This document shows, in pieces, positions 1 through 12,446 of a stretch of DNA of 64,000 nucleotides. The first letter of the stretch is position 1, and each line of letters begins with the position of its first letter. Both the position numbers and the translations under genes were made by a program. This DNA is from Henckelia pumila. Taxonomy: Eukaryota > Streptophyta > Magnoliopsida > Lamiales > Gesneriaceae. The DNA lies in NCBI RefSeq assembly GCF_033568475.1, contig NC_133123.1:3038001-3102000 (forward strand). Direction: 5' to 3'. A model generated the notes under the pieces. It was given only the letters and a program-made list of their open reading frames with translations. It had not been told where the DNA came from and did not search any database.

Positions 1-81
1 ACCAGTTATTTCCTGTTGTGCAGCTTAACTATAATTATTGTCCTATGTTAGCACTGTTTCAGAACTCTTTTTAAAGTGTAG

Positions 82-1872
82 GCAACCTTGGCTTTGTTTG
101 CTGCAAGACGAACATCAGGGATTGTTGTTAATGTTGGTTTCAATCAAACATCAGTTGTTCCAAGTAAGTCCTTTTTTCTAACTGAGTTGGCATTATGTGA
201 TGTGCTTCACATTTCTATGAGATTTAAGTATCAGTTCAATGTTAAGCATTTAATTTATGCGGTGATCAAGTGGGCATTTTATTGTTTCTGGGGAGGGTGA
301 TTGGTCAGTTCCAGAATATTTGAGTGTTTGGTTTTGTGTTGGACAGTTTTGCATGGCAAAGTGATGCATGAGGTGGGTGTGGAGGTTATTGGAATTGGAG
401 CTTTGAAACTTACAGGATTTCTTCGAGACCAGATGCAACAGAACAATATAAATTTTAATTCCATTTACACTGTTCGCGCTTTGAAAGAGGTAAAAATTTC
501 CTCTTAATCTGCGTAGAACCTTTTATCTTAGCTGTCTTTCCTTATCAGGGTTATTTAGACGGTGATGGTGTTTCAGATTGTCCAAGAGTTAAATCTGCTG
601 TTGTTTATCTGTTTTGTGACTCGCAGAATCTGTGTTATGTTGCTTTTGATTATGAAGTCGAACTATCCAGAGATACACGAGCATCTTTTGTTGTTCCATC
701 AGAAGGTCAATTTACACTTTCAAAAGAACGATATCAAACAGGAGAAATATTATTCCAGCCTCGCATTGCAGGAATGTATGTATGTTTTTTATTTACTTGT
801 CACTTATTAGGTATCTTGTGATGCGTCAGTTTCTATGAATATATGATGGTTGGACATTGATAGCTATCCGATTGCTAATTTATTATGAAAAGCCGATGTC
901 AAATGGGTTGATATCTGTGAGTCCTTCAAGGCCCAATGCCGTAAATTTTCTTTCTTTGCTTTGGTGCAATGGTTAATTTGTATATAATATGATGTTTTAC
1001 AGGCAAGCAATGGGTCTACATCAGGCAGTGGCCCTTTGCATGGATCATTGCCATGATGCTGAATTGACATGTGATGATAATTGGTATAAAACTGTGGTAT
1101 TGGCGGGGGGCAGTGCATGCTTGCCAGGATTAGCAGGTATAGGTGTATCCGTGTACCTTCAACTCCTTATTTCAGTTGATGGAAATCAGTATGATGAAAG
1201 TTTTGATTTGATGCATTCATTATTGTTTCGAATTGCTGATTCCATCTGTTGTTTTTTCCAGAAAGATTACAAAAAGAACTGTCTGGATTTCTACCAACAT
1301 CCATGTTCCGTGGAATTCGGGTTTTGCCTCCTTCTCATGGTGCAGATTCTGTGTGGTTTGGAGCAAAACTTGTTAGCAATGTAACTACTGCATGCCTTTG
1401 CTAAGTTTGCTATTTAACCCTGATGCTTAATGATATGATTAAATCTTGATGCCTATCCAGTGGTTGATAAACTGGCAGAAATATTAGATATTTCCACAGT
1501 TTCCCATTGTTATTCGTATAGCCATGGACAATTTCTATCCAATTATTATCCTCCACCATATGGTCGTGAACATTGTCTAATCCAGAAGAAAAACTACCCT
1601 TCAAACGTATTTTAGTGGCACCAACGATCTTTGAATCGTTTTTCATGCTTCTTTTTACACCAACTTCGTTCCTACTTAAGTTTAAAAAGAAGATGAAACT
1701 GAGACTTTGCAGTTGATTGTGAAGTTAAATTTATGACTTCAACTTTTGAACGACGTAAATTCTTGATGCTTTTTAATGCGAGGCCTAACGTATGTGGTTT
1801 CTGGACTTCACGCAGTTGAGCACATTTCAGACATCCTGGTGTGTAACAAAACGGCAATTCAAGCGTTGGTAA
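82..1872 (+). CDS. ARP8: Actin-related protein 8 (F-box/actin-like), 3' part only
   Basis: The six last exons of a plant ARP8 gene read as 82-163, 347-489, 627-775, 1003-1136, 1262-1380 and 1816-1872 (stop TAA 1870-1872). Joined, they give 227 residues in one open frame. The actin-fold C-terminal half is visible: LALFAARRTSGIVVNVGF, then HGKVMHEVGVEVIG, LCYVAFDYEVELSRDT, VVLAGGSACLPGLAERL and VWFGAKLVSN, ending SWCVTKRQFKRW. Arabidopsis ARP8, as I remember it, has about 470 residues with an N-terminal F-box. Here that half lies to the left of the window, so the gene is cut by the window edge and not truncated in itself. ARP8 is known as a plant-specific nucleolar protein and presumed SCF-type adaptor. 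The last exon is only 19 codons and follows a 435-bp intron. The gene is convergent with the SFH gene to its right. Confidence 0.93.
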
Positions 1873-3453
1873 TATTACCAACGATTACCAACGCAAGTCA
1901 GCTGTGCATCTGTTGCAAATGGAGCTTCAAAAGCTGATGAAATGGATGTATGTATATTTCAGGTGAAACCCGTCTTCTTCATTGTAAGTAGTCAAACTCA
2001 ATTCTTTCAGTTTCCAATCTAGAAACCTTATATTTTATACATTAAGCTTAATACGCTTAAGGTGTCAAAGAGTGTTGTAATAATTGTAACTCTGGACGCC
2101 TATATTGAACTCAAGTCTCAAGTTGTCAAAAGTGTGATATAATACTTTTTAATGAGGATAGAATGTATTAAAATTTGCGTTTTGTTTCTGTATATACTAC
2201 TAATCGAAGAAAAATATATGTAGGGTGGTGTCGTGGTGATTCAAAACCCAAGATAATTAATTGACTCAAAACTTCAAAAGAAACATTTTCGATTCTTGTC
2301 GCAAATCCAAATGTTATTGCATGGATATTTTCGTATTTATGCGATTTACGTCTCCTCTGGTTACGTATTAATTGTGTTCATATTAGCTTCAGTTGCCGGT
2401 GTCCATCCCACATTGCGAATTTGCGATTTAAGATACTGAATTTTTATCATTTTGATTTCAAGCAGTTTCTATCCGCCCTGGCATGAAACATGGCCGATTG
2501 GGTCATAGTTTTATTGACCGGGCCTAAACGAGCCAACCCAAACGGGTCACGGGTTGAGAAAGGTCGGCCCGCGAGTTTTTTAAAAAGTAAAATTTTTTGT
2601 TTTTTTTTAAAAAAATTATGTCATAAAAACACTCATTTCAAATTATTTTTTTGAAAATTTATAATTAATATGTGATATGTTTTTAATATCTTACACTATT
2701 GTTTTATGAATAAATATCTACTTGTGTTGTTTATACTATTAGGATGTTTGATTTTTTAATTCAAAATATAATAGCTAACATAAAAATTATCATGTTTGTT
2801 TGATTTTGCCATTTATTATTTGTTACTGTAATATTTTTAATATATATACTTCAATTCTGTGTTGTTTTTCTTATTTTTGTCTTTTACTTTTTAAAAAATT
2901 TACGGTGGGTAGGCCGGCCTAGCCCAATCCACAGCGAAACGGGTTTTTAGAGACTCATTTGGAAGTGGGCCTAAACAGACCAACACAAACGGCCGTGGGT
3001 TGGAGCAGAGCGGGCCAGCTTTTTGACAGCTCAAAATTGAGAAGTCCCAGTACAATTTTTCCACTGATTAATTATTATAAACTATAAAAATGTTTAAACG
3101 CTTAAAATTGCGAGGCAACCTAAACTCTGATCCTCTTATAACATGAAACATACCACCAAATTGAAACCTTGGCGATTTAAATTTGAAACTCGAATCATAC
3201 TCGAAGAGACCTAATGGCCAATAAGAGCTCTCCATGCACCTATCCTATGCTCTCGCAACACTTTATTTACATTTTGGCATAACTATCTAGATGCATGGCA
3301 CCTGCTAATTCACTATCATCCCTCGGTAATGGACAAGTGATGAACCTAATTCTAATTTAATGGATATTTCAAAAAGTCAAGTTAGATTTTCTGAACCATG
3401 AACTAACCGGCTGGTGGTTTGCAGACTTGCTCGGATTTTAACCACCCACAGGC
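1873..3453. other. Intergenic spacer between convergent ARP8 and SFH genes
   Basis: No coding exon is recognisable. The first few hundred bases should hold the ARP8 3' UTR, and the last part (about 3100-3453) the SFH 3' UTR. The middle carries a degenerate hAT-like short element, listed separately. The rest is AT-rich unique-looking sequence. Confidence 0.6.
2476..3035. mobile_element. Degenerate hAT-like non-autonomous element
   Basis: Two GC-richer blocks (about 2476-2580 and 2905-3035) face each other across a very AT-rich centre. Both carry GGGCC, AACCCAAACGGG and CGGGTTG-type words in opposite orientation: 'GGGCCTAAACGAGCCAACCC' on the left, and the complement of 'GGGCCTAAACAGACCAACAC' style words on the right. 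That layout, with repeats just inside TIRs near TGTCAAAA, is typical of small hAT elements in plants. I could not find a convincing 8-bp target duplication, so the exact ends are uncertain. Confidence 0.4.
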
Positions 3454-6400
3454 TTAACAAAACAAGCATCTTCGCTGCAAAATGAAAGCCCTAAAACTTA
3501 GTAGCAATGGTAAATATATAAATCTAATGAATGCACTTGACAGACTTGGTACAGACAAATGGTGGGAAAAGTCACAATATAATACGTTAGCTTTAATGGC
3601 AAAAAAATGGCTTACATGAAATTTGAAATCACGAATACTTTCCAGGGATTCGGCAATTTCGACCTGCTTCAGCACTGTAGCATTTATATCCTGGAACAAA
3701 CAAAAAAATGATTGCACGCCTAAATTCTTGAAAAAGTAAAGCGAAATTAATTGATTAATTACCCTCTTTGTTTTCTCCAGATCACACTCCACAGACTTTA
3801 TTCTGTTGAGAGAATACTGAATCATTTGCTCTTTCTCTAGTGGAATTTCAGCGGGCTTATGCGCGAGTTCTTCCAATAAACTTTCCAGTTTCTTGAGACG
3901 CTGTAGACATGGAAGGACCCTGTCCTCTTCAGTAACAGCTTCTGAGCTACTGGTAGATAGTTGGTTGGTGTGTTCTGCTTCATTTTCCAATGTGTTGGAT
4001 GGACAAACATTGTTCTGCCTCCTCCAGTATTCAGTAGGGGCATTCCGGATAAGAGCGAAAAGCTTGGTAGTGAACGTTATTAATGTTCTCACCATAAACC
4101 GGAAACTTCTCTTGATAAGCTTCTCCTGGATGGCATATAGCCACTGCATCATCAAAGTACCTGACACAGATTCAACACAATTTTAAGCTTTGGCACAAGC
4201 CATGGTGTCACGTTACATAGATTTCTGTTACTGATTTGCGTATTTGAAGCCATATCTATTGCTTACAAATTTATTCACATTCCACATGCAAAACAAAATA
4301 ATAATAATAACAATTTGAATAATCACAAGTTGATCAGAAAAAAACATTCCAGACATTTGGATCAAAGTACACAGCACCAGAGAGCAGAGAACAACAGATA
4401 GAATACCTTGTATACTTGGTATTGCATCCATTTTAGTATTTCGTAGATCATTGGTGAGGACAGACTCAGTTTCCAACCCTTGCTGGTTGTCACCATCTCC
4501 ATCATCTGGACTGAAATGATCTTCACAACTATAGTAGACTTGTTCTAATGTTGTAGCCTACAAAATTATCATTATTAAAGTAAACTGTGTGCAAGCATGC
4601 ATGCAACTACGAAAGGTCGCCTTCACTAAAACTAGCCCCAACAGTGTATTGCATGTAATCAAACTTACTTCTTCATGCACATGTGGCTCTGGTAAACTCG
4701 TAGAGCTATCTTGTCTAGGAGAGTAAGGAATATCAGCTTCAGAAACAGATTCTATCTTATAAGAATTGCTACATCTCCCCTGACAATTTAATGCACCAAA
4801 ACAGTTAGTTATTATGCATGGCAAGGATAACATGCCAAGTTCCTATATTTGCATACTTACCTTCAATGGCAGGATTTGGATATATGTATCAAATTTCTGC
4901 TGGTGATCGCAAGCTATTCTGGTTATCTGCTTCACAAAAGTTGCTTCGGCATTGAACACCAGCTACAAAAGATAAATAGATAGATTACCAAGCAAACATA
5001 GTGTCTGTATTAAAACAAATTATCACCTCCTCTTCGACATGTATACCTTCATTATGTCAGGATTATTCCAAGGACCCTTGTTAGACCTTAAGCAACCTCC
5101 CTCGTCATTACAATTACATGATCCACCCAAAAAGTCAGGCAATTGACTGGGATAAAACAGCATCCAGTTAAATGATAATTTTACTCGAAAAATCACAAAT
5201 GAGGTGTACATAAGAGACGAGCAAACCTCGCATCAATAACTTCCTGTAGCTTCCCCAAAGATTTAGAGTCCAAAACCTGCAAAATCAGAGAGTACAATTG
5301 ACCGATTAAATAATGATGCAGTAAAGGAGAAAACAGAAAAAGGGCCATTCTTTACATGAATTTTTGAAATGGTTTTTGCATCCAAAAACTTCTCTGCAGC
5401 AGGCCAAAGCACCTTCTTGAAGCCAGGTCCAGCATTTACAATATACATGTGGTGCAGCGTCTGCCCATAAATGGAAAAAATAAAAACCAAGCATATTGTT
5501 TGTGAAGTCTCAAAAACTGTCATGATCTACAAATGTTAAAAAATACGTGAAAATATCTAAAGCACCTCAGGATAGTAACTATTATCAATCTTTGCAATGG
5601 CTGCCAATAAACTCGCGGCTGTTTTGGAGAAATTTTTAAGCCCCTGTATAAATCATTAATGATAACAAAATTAAAATTGAAAATTTAATAAGAACTAATT
5701 TTAATGCAAAATATATTTCTGAACTACTGATCACTTAGGCCATTGAATAGCAATCTTGTTCCCCTTGGTAAACGAACCAATATTAAATAAGCAATTACTG
5801 GAGAATGAACATATAATTAACAATATAGATTCAAAGATTGACTTGGTAAGTTGTTTGAGAGTCATATAAACCGACCAGGCCTTGTACATCCAAGAGAGTG
5901 GTGGTTGAACAGATGCGTCTCTTTGCAGCTATGGAACAAGCAGGGAACTTCTCATGTAGAGCTCTCTCAAACTCCTGAACATGGTATTTTAAGTATCTTT
6001 CAATTGAAGTGACTCGAATTAATTTACTTGGATGAGCTTTTCCAAGCCTTTCAATGTAGACAGGTCTGCCTTCTCTATCAACTCCATGATATCCTTGGGG
6101 GTAAGAGTGCAAGACTTCTTCCAGCTCCTCAAACTCAAAGTCCTGAAATTCAATCATCAGAGAACAGGGAATATAACATCGGAAAAACAGAGGCACTAAG
6201 CAGACACCCTCCCACGCGAAAAGAGAGGTTCGAAAATCCAGGCTCCAAATAAGCAGAAGTCCCAAGTTAAGCGTGGAGACTAAACCAGGGATTGAAAAAC
6301 AGCACATTAAGTTGAAAAACAGCACATTAGGAGAGACTCTGTGGTCTGCTAAGAATCCTTTTCCTAATTAATTAATCATAAATCATGAAACGTTACATCT

Positions 6401-7113
6401 GATATGGTGTCAGCTCCGTATTCTCTCCTCCAATTAAGCATTTCTTCCCACATCTGGATGGTCTTTTCAATGTTGAAGTCTCTCGCTTTCAAAAATCTGT
6501 GCAATAAAAATGGATCCCTTCACTTCAAACAATCTCGTATCATAGGATGAGGCTGTGGTATTGGAATGGACTGGAACCAAGAAAATTTACTTGACGAGAT
6601 AACAAAACGCGTAACAACTCACCTCAGTAGAGTATGGTAGTCATCATGTCTAACAGGCAGCAAATCTCTGTCAAGAAGCTTTTGACGCAGATCACAGACA
6701 GCACTGTCCTCTTTTGCGTCCCTCACATCCTCAATAGAAATGGAAGGCACTCTAAAATCTACTTTCCTTTTCCCTCTTTTCTTGAGAGAATGGGTGAGCT
6801 TATTTGAAGCATCTATCGCCTTTTTCTTTAAAGCTCCAATTTTTGATTTCCTCCTTTCATCTTCAGAATTTTCATAGTCAGATTTCCTCTCCCTTGGTTC
6901 GTTGCACACCTCTAGGCCTTGAATGCCTAATGTATCAATTAATCGAGTCAAGGAGAAACAAAACTACTCTAACATGCTAAAATTCGAACACAGGCAGTGT
7001 TATCAGGGATTTTATTTGCTTGATAAGAACTAAGAAAGATAACAGAAGATAAGAATCTACACACCTGACATTCCAGCCAGATTAGAAAAGAACGGAACCT
7101 CAGTGTCCAACAT
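3454..7113 (-). CDS. SEC14-like phosphatidylinositol/phosphatidylcholine transfer protein (SFH family)
   Basis: Fourteen exons (minus strand): 7065-7113, 6623-6926, 6397-6496, 5876-6142, 5566-5643, 5356-5460, 5227-5276, 5047-5146, 4861-4962, 4669-4779, 4407-4557, 3763-4160, 3616-3690 and 3454-3474. They sum to 1911 nt (636 residues), the usual size of plant SFH proteins. The N-terminus ([17 protein letters not shown]) is followed by a basic stretch with KKRGKRK. Next comes a CRAL-TRIO N-terminal helix region ([16 protein letters not shown]), then the SEC14 lipid-binding lobe with [47 protein letters not shown] and [11 protein letters not shown]. The C-terminal part is a Ser/acidic linker and a helical, probably coiled-coil segment, ending RRCLFC. 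Family members exchange phosphatidylinositol and phosphatidylcholine at membranes and shape phosphoinositide signalling in polarised growth. The start gives the family-typical N-terminus. The final exon has only 7 codons including stop, supported by a clean acceptor and the basic/Cys end common in the family. Confidence 0.93.
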
Positions 7114-8649
7114 ACTTGGTTTCAAGCAGAACCATCAATCTCGATAATCTACATGATCAAGAACGCAGATGATTAAGATCTCGAAGCTACTTGCATTAGT
7201 AAATCAACTCCTAGATCATTTAGAACGAAATTTGATAATCAAATACCAACAAAAAACAAGCTTCCATGGCGAAAAAAGGGGAACGATTTCAGGAACTTTC
7301 AAGTTTCAACATTATTCTCTACTCAGTTACTTTGGAAAAAAATTCGTGGTCGCTTTTCCTAGTAAAAACCTCTGGAGTCAAAATTACTTTCTCAACCATG
7401 CACATCTATGGAAAATTTTCAAATGTCATAACATCGCACGCTTTAGCAATGTCTTCTAACTGTTTCGTGGCTGGTTTAATCCGGAACTAGCTCGAGATCG
7501 CGTTCACTCCGGTACTTACAATCGAATTCAATAGAACGAAAAGGCCACGCCTCACACCAACATAATTTACAATAAAATCGGCTCAAACTTCCTTGTCAAC
7601 GACCCAACCAATACGATCAGAAAAATCCAGCAATGCCAAAATCTCCATCACAAACAGCAAAACAAAGAAGAGAACGAATGACTTATGCAAAAATAACAGC
7701 ACAGAACCAATCATTCCTCCACATCATTAAGGTCAAATCCTTCATCAACTCAAAAATTAACAATGCGATCAATTCGATCACCATATAACGAATCTCACCT
7801 CGCACACAATCAGAAAACATCAAATGATTCCTCGAGAAAGCATGCAAACATATAAAAAAAACAGATGATACATACATGCATCCACAGATCACGAGGTCTA
7901 TATAGATACATCAAAAGAAACAAAAAAAAAAAAAAAACAGAGACGAGTCACCCACACATAAACCCTAGAACAGAATATCAGCTGGATCAATACCCGCCGA
8001 GGCCTATTGCATTGATTCTCCCGAGCTCATCGAACAAAGAAAACAAATCGCAAATGTGCATGTACGCAGACAAAACCATAGAAAACACACAGATTTCTCG
8101 AAAGGAGTGCGGCGATATTTTATCGATAAAATTCTGGAAATTGAGATCGAATGATAACGAAAGATCTGAGAAATAGAATCCGAGAATAAACAAACTGTTA
8201 TAAATATATATATATATATATATACATACATAATAATAATGATGATAATATTAATTATTAATTAATTAAATAAATAAATAAAATTAAAACAATTGTGTGT
8301 TCCCTGTTTTGTCCCCCATTGCAGGGGTAAAAAAAGGGCAGAGGTGAGGCAGAGGAAGGTCAAAGCCAAAGGCACGAAAGAATAAAGTGAGAGCGTGCCT
8401 GTAATTTACCTTTTTAACCCTTTTTGGGTTTAACCGAGGCGGTGAATAAGGATAAAGTCGTTGCGCGCAACAGTACTTTTCTGTTTCGACCTAAGCTTAG
8501 CCATCAGAGTAGGGCCGTTGTTGGTTTCTTTCAGTTGTTTTACTCCGCGGTTAAAATCTAACTCGGGTCAACTCCGGTTTTTTTACCCATGCTTTTAAAC
8601 CTTACAAATTATTCGAGTTTTCAAAAAATCAGGCCGTCGCCCATGAAAC
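7114..8649. promoter_or_regulatory. 5' leader and promoter region of the SFH gene (inferred)
   Basis: This stretch lies upstream of the SFH start (minus strand) and has no recognisable coding exon. The first kilobase is moderately AT-rich and may contain leader exons and a leader intron, though I cannot define them. An AT dinucleotide tract sits at about 8205-8225. GC-richer sequence from 8300 to 8640 may be the distal promoter. No TATA box can be assigned with confidence. Confidence 0.4.
8205..8225. repeat. (AT)n microsatellite
   Basis: A run of alternating A and T of about 20 bases, directly followed by TACATACATA. It lies in the presumed upstream region of the SFH gene and is likely length-polymorphic. 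Confidence 0.7.
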
Positions 8650-9464
8650 TAAGGATGACAAAAATTCCTGAAATTCCGACCCTTTCCGAATCTCATCCCA
8701 TTTTCGTCCCAAAAAAATCTCGACCCGAACTTTCGGAATTTTTCCCATCCCGATTAATATCGGAAGCGGGATTGGGAATAAAACCTTATCTCGACGGGAT
8801 TCCCGACCCGTTCCGAAATAATATAATAATATATTTTATTAATAGCTTTATTAATATAATAAAAAAATATTATTAGGTTTCAACTCATATAACACTTAAT
8901 TTTGGACTTAATTTGTATAATTTTTAATGTTGGGACGATCAAATTGTAAAATCACGAAATGTCATTTTATTTTTGTGTATTTTTTTAAAAATTAAATTAA
9001 TAATTTAATTAATTCATATTTATAATTATCTAATTAGAACAAATATGTAGAACAAGACTCAAGAGATTAATTTGACAATCTATTTAACAAAATTTATTTA
9101 GCAATTGTATCCGAACATTTTATTAATAATTATCTGATACATTTTTTCTCTTAACAAACTTTGAAACATTATTCAAAATATTTTAATATTATATGTTTTA
9201 AGTTGAATATTTATTTTTATTTATAAATATAAGTTTCTAAATAGTATATTTAATACAATTATCACATTTTTTTATTTTTTGAACGAAATCTTGAATATAA
9301 AAAAAAATCGGGATTTTACTTCCCTACCCGACGGGATCCCGAATAGTCGGGTCCCGAAATGTTTCGGGTACGGGATCGAAAGAAAAAAAAAATTTCCGAT
9401 TCTTTTTGGGACGGGAGTTGGGTAAGGAGTTTACGGGACGGGTCCCGATCCTATTCCACCCCTA
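8650..9464. mobile_element. hAT-type MITE, 815 bp, with 8-bp target duplication
   Basis: The ends are imperfect inverted repeats: TAAGGATGACAAAAATT on the left, and on the right the complement of TAGGGGTGGAATAG. Both match the TAGGGGTGGCAA-type ends of plant hAT elements. Flanks are CATGAAAC (8642-8649) and TATGAAAC (9465-9472), an 8-bp duplication with one mismatch, as expected for hAT. Subterminal blocks are rich in CCCGACGGGATCCCG-like words in inverted order. The centre is nearly pure A/T without coding capacity, so the element is non-autonomous. Confidence 0.82.
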
Positions 9465-9472
9465 TATGAAAC

Positions 9473-10539
9473 AGTCCAACATATAACGTTCAAATTGAGT
9501 ACTAACTGATGTTATATTAAAATTATGAACTTGGATCTAATTTAATATCAAAAATTGTTTTTTTCAATCTGAAATATTATCTTAATCTAGACGATGTAAA
9601 ACATTTAACACTGTTTTATGACATGTAATTTAATATTACTGGGAAATAATTTGTGTAAATTATTATGAATTTATGATTTACAGTTTTCTTTCTTGGGGAA
9701 TCAAATATTATAAAATTTATTTTATTTTAACATGTTTTTTATTTGTGAGACAATGAATGAAATTCTTTCGCATTCTTTAGTCTTTAATTAATCAACATGT
9801 TTTTATTTACGACTCCTCTTTGTGTTGGAGTCTTGGAGAAAGTGAATGAATATTGTAAAATGGACCGACAGGTGAGGTAAAATGCAGATGCTGAGCAGTT
9901 TGATAATTTATGTAAAATCATATAAAGCAGAAGTAACAGTTTTTGGGGTAGCAGTTGTTGAGCATGCACGATGGCCTACATGATACAAACCTAAGCTTTA
10001 TAGACTCTGTCTAGTGAATAAAATCATTTACAGAAAAAGTAAAATCTTGTCTCGACTTTTTTTCATGTAATACATTAATATTCAAATAATTTATTCAAGG
10101 GCTCAACATATATATAAAATTAATATTATAAAATTGATATGACAAATTATAATTTGTTAGATCTTTTATTAAGATAATAATCTTAAAATAGATTAAACTA
10201 AGCTACGTTTCACATACACTAACGTATTGTGTTCAAAATAAGAAGCCCCCCACTAATTAAATTTTTATTTAATCATAACTATATAATATTGTTATGCTAC
10301 GAGACGATGTAATTTTGTCGATAAAATCTCTGAGATCTCAGATCCATCACATCTTTCACGACTCACGAGTTTTTGGATTATAATATTAATGAATCAAAGA
10401 CTGGGGGAAGCTACCTAAAAGAAAGCTGCAGGAGCAGTGTACAAAACATAGATCTCAAAATATATTTTCTTACCGAGAGGGATCGAAACTAACTAACAAA
10501 AGTTCAAAAAGTAAACCACAACGCAACGCACCCCTTGAT
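9473..10539. other. AT-rich intergenic sequence without recognised gene
   Basis: Only short chance reading frames occur. I see no domain, tRNA or repeat structure here. The sequence separates the hAT MITE from the SINE. Confidence 0.6.
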
Positions 10540-10556
10540 CTGAAAAATGAGATATA

Positions 10557-10821
10557 GCTCATAGGACAGGGGCATAGGCGAGTTGGTAAGGCCTGAGGTG
10601 ACGTGGGAAGAAATTTCCCAGCGTTGCGAGTTCGATCCTCGTGTGGAGCATATTTCCTGCTGAAATATTGTGGGGTATGCTATTGGAATTGGGTCATGTG
10701 CTCCCTTTCTCAGGTCTCTGCCGCTCGTGCACATCCCTCGATTTACCCTCCGCATGAGTCAATGGGCCTCTGACTCATTGAGAATAGGGTCCCTTCGAAA
10801 TCCACCTTTTTTTTTTTTTTC
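10557..10821 (+). mobile_element. tRNA-derived SINE with 17-bp target duplication
   Basis: The body begins with a tRNA-like head. An A-box-like TAGGCGAGTTGG lies at about 10575, and a B-box-like GAGTTCGATCC at about 10629. A roughly 170-bp body follows and ends in a T-run (TTTTTTTTTTTTTTCC). A perfect 17-bp direct repeat, CTGAAAAATGAGATATA, flanks it at 10540-10556 and 10822-10838. Internal pol III promoter boxes, a T-rich tail and a long target duplication together are diagnostic of a SINE. The perfect duplication suggests a fairly recent insertion. Confidence 0.88.
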
Positions 10822-12446
10822 CTGAAAAATGAGATATATATTAATGAATTCCCAAGAATTTAATTAATAAAAGTGAGGAATATATATGTGAGTACTTTTG
10901 AGGACATTGGAAAGATTTAATTAAAAAGCTGGGGCCGGGGTGCTGTAAAGGACTGTTGCAATGAATGATAAAGAAATAACATAAGAGGAGGAATTGGCGA
11001 TATTGACTCGTCGGTGGAAACGTCGCTTTCGGAGTTTGCAGGGAACAGAGACGTAGCAGTAACCTATAGTTTCTTGTCCCGCCATTCCTGGATTTGCAGC
11101 CACCACACACTATAAATTTTGATCTTTTTATTTATTTATATAACAATAATAATAATCACACTTTTTATTATTGTTCTTGTTGTAAAATTGGTTCTAAAAT
11201 TGTTTGTTCATGTGTAACAACAATTTCAATAAAGAGCGATCGAATCGTAACGCTCGTCTTTATGTACGATCCACTTTGATAGCAGGGTTAGAGATGATAT
11301 ATATCCACGAATGAGATTAAATAAAAAGAATGTGGGGACTTGGCGGTAGGCGAATGCATGCATTAAATAGGAAGTGAATAGTACAAGAGAGCTTGCTTAT
11401 AATTAAGCAATGATCAGAACATATAGGACTAGTGGAATTAAATGTTGGTGACAATTATTATGATGAGCTAAATGCCCCACCCCCACAAGTCAATGATCTG
11501 GCGACTGATTCTATTTAATTTATTGGGGATCACTCAACATTTTAATTCGACGTTGTTGGCAGTGGCCAGCGAGGGGAGTGTGCATGGTTTTGGTCCAATA
11601 TTTTTATTTTCATTTTATTTATTTATTTCCTTTTTATATATATTCCATTTGTCTCGTTGATATAGATAAGTGTACGTGTTTTCATATATATTAAAAAAAA
11701 TTTGGGAAATGTTAATTTTGGAAGCAATTTCTCATTTTACCCATATTTAATGAAGATTTTAATACAAATAATTGTACAAAGTAATTGATTATATTAATAA
11801 GGGTAAATTGATAAAAAAAAAAATATCAGATATAACATTAAATATGAAAATTATACTGTATATTTGGAATGAATGAAAAATGAAATGTAAACTAAATAAA
11901 CAATTAGACGAATGGATCGGAATATATATTTGAATTTATTTTTCGTAGAAAAATTGTTTCAAACAAAAAAAAAATATTGACTTTTACTCCATCTGACCCG
12001 TGAAATAATGGGTTGAGTTCAACTTATGTTAGGTATGATCCAAAGTGCGAATCCAAGGACACATATTTATTATTACACATGAAGGTCAATTTCATTTGAG
12101 AGTGAATAAAGACAATTAATACATACAAAGCCACAAAGGTTATATCAAGATTATCATCCCATTAAACCGAAATATCGGTTGTGATCTTGAGACATCACAT
12201 TTTACAGACAATATCTAAATAATTTGGATCCAAGGGAAAAATTGAAGATCTCATATATAGTACGATTAAATCATTCATAAATTTCTGTCATAAAAAAATC
12301 ATTCATAAATTCATAAAATTCCACACATGCTTGTTTACCATGGATAATTTTTTTTCTAGAATCTAAATATTCAATTAAAAAATCTTCATAATATGTGTGA
12401 TAAAAAAAATTATTTTATGTCATCATCTTTTGTTTCCATAGCCAGA

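Noticed and set aside
88-300. 70-codon frame starting inside an ARP8 exon
   Set aside because: Its first part is the real ARP8 exon in frame, but it runs through the GT donor at 164 into intron sequence. It is not a separate gene.
2476-3035. Confident hAT call with exact ends
   Set aside because: No matching 8-bp flanks were found, so it was kept only as a low-confidence remnant.
10562-10640. A tRNA gene
   Set aside because: A and B boxes are present, but the sequence does not fold into a full cloverleaf. It continues into a SINE body with a T-tail and target duplication.
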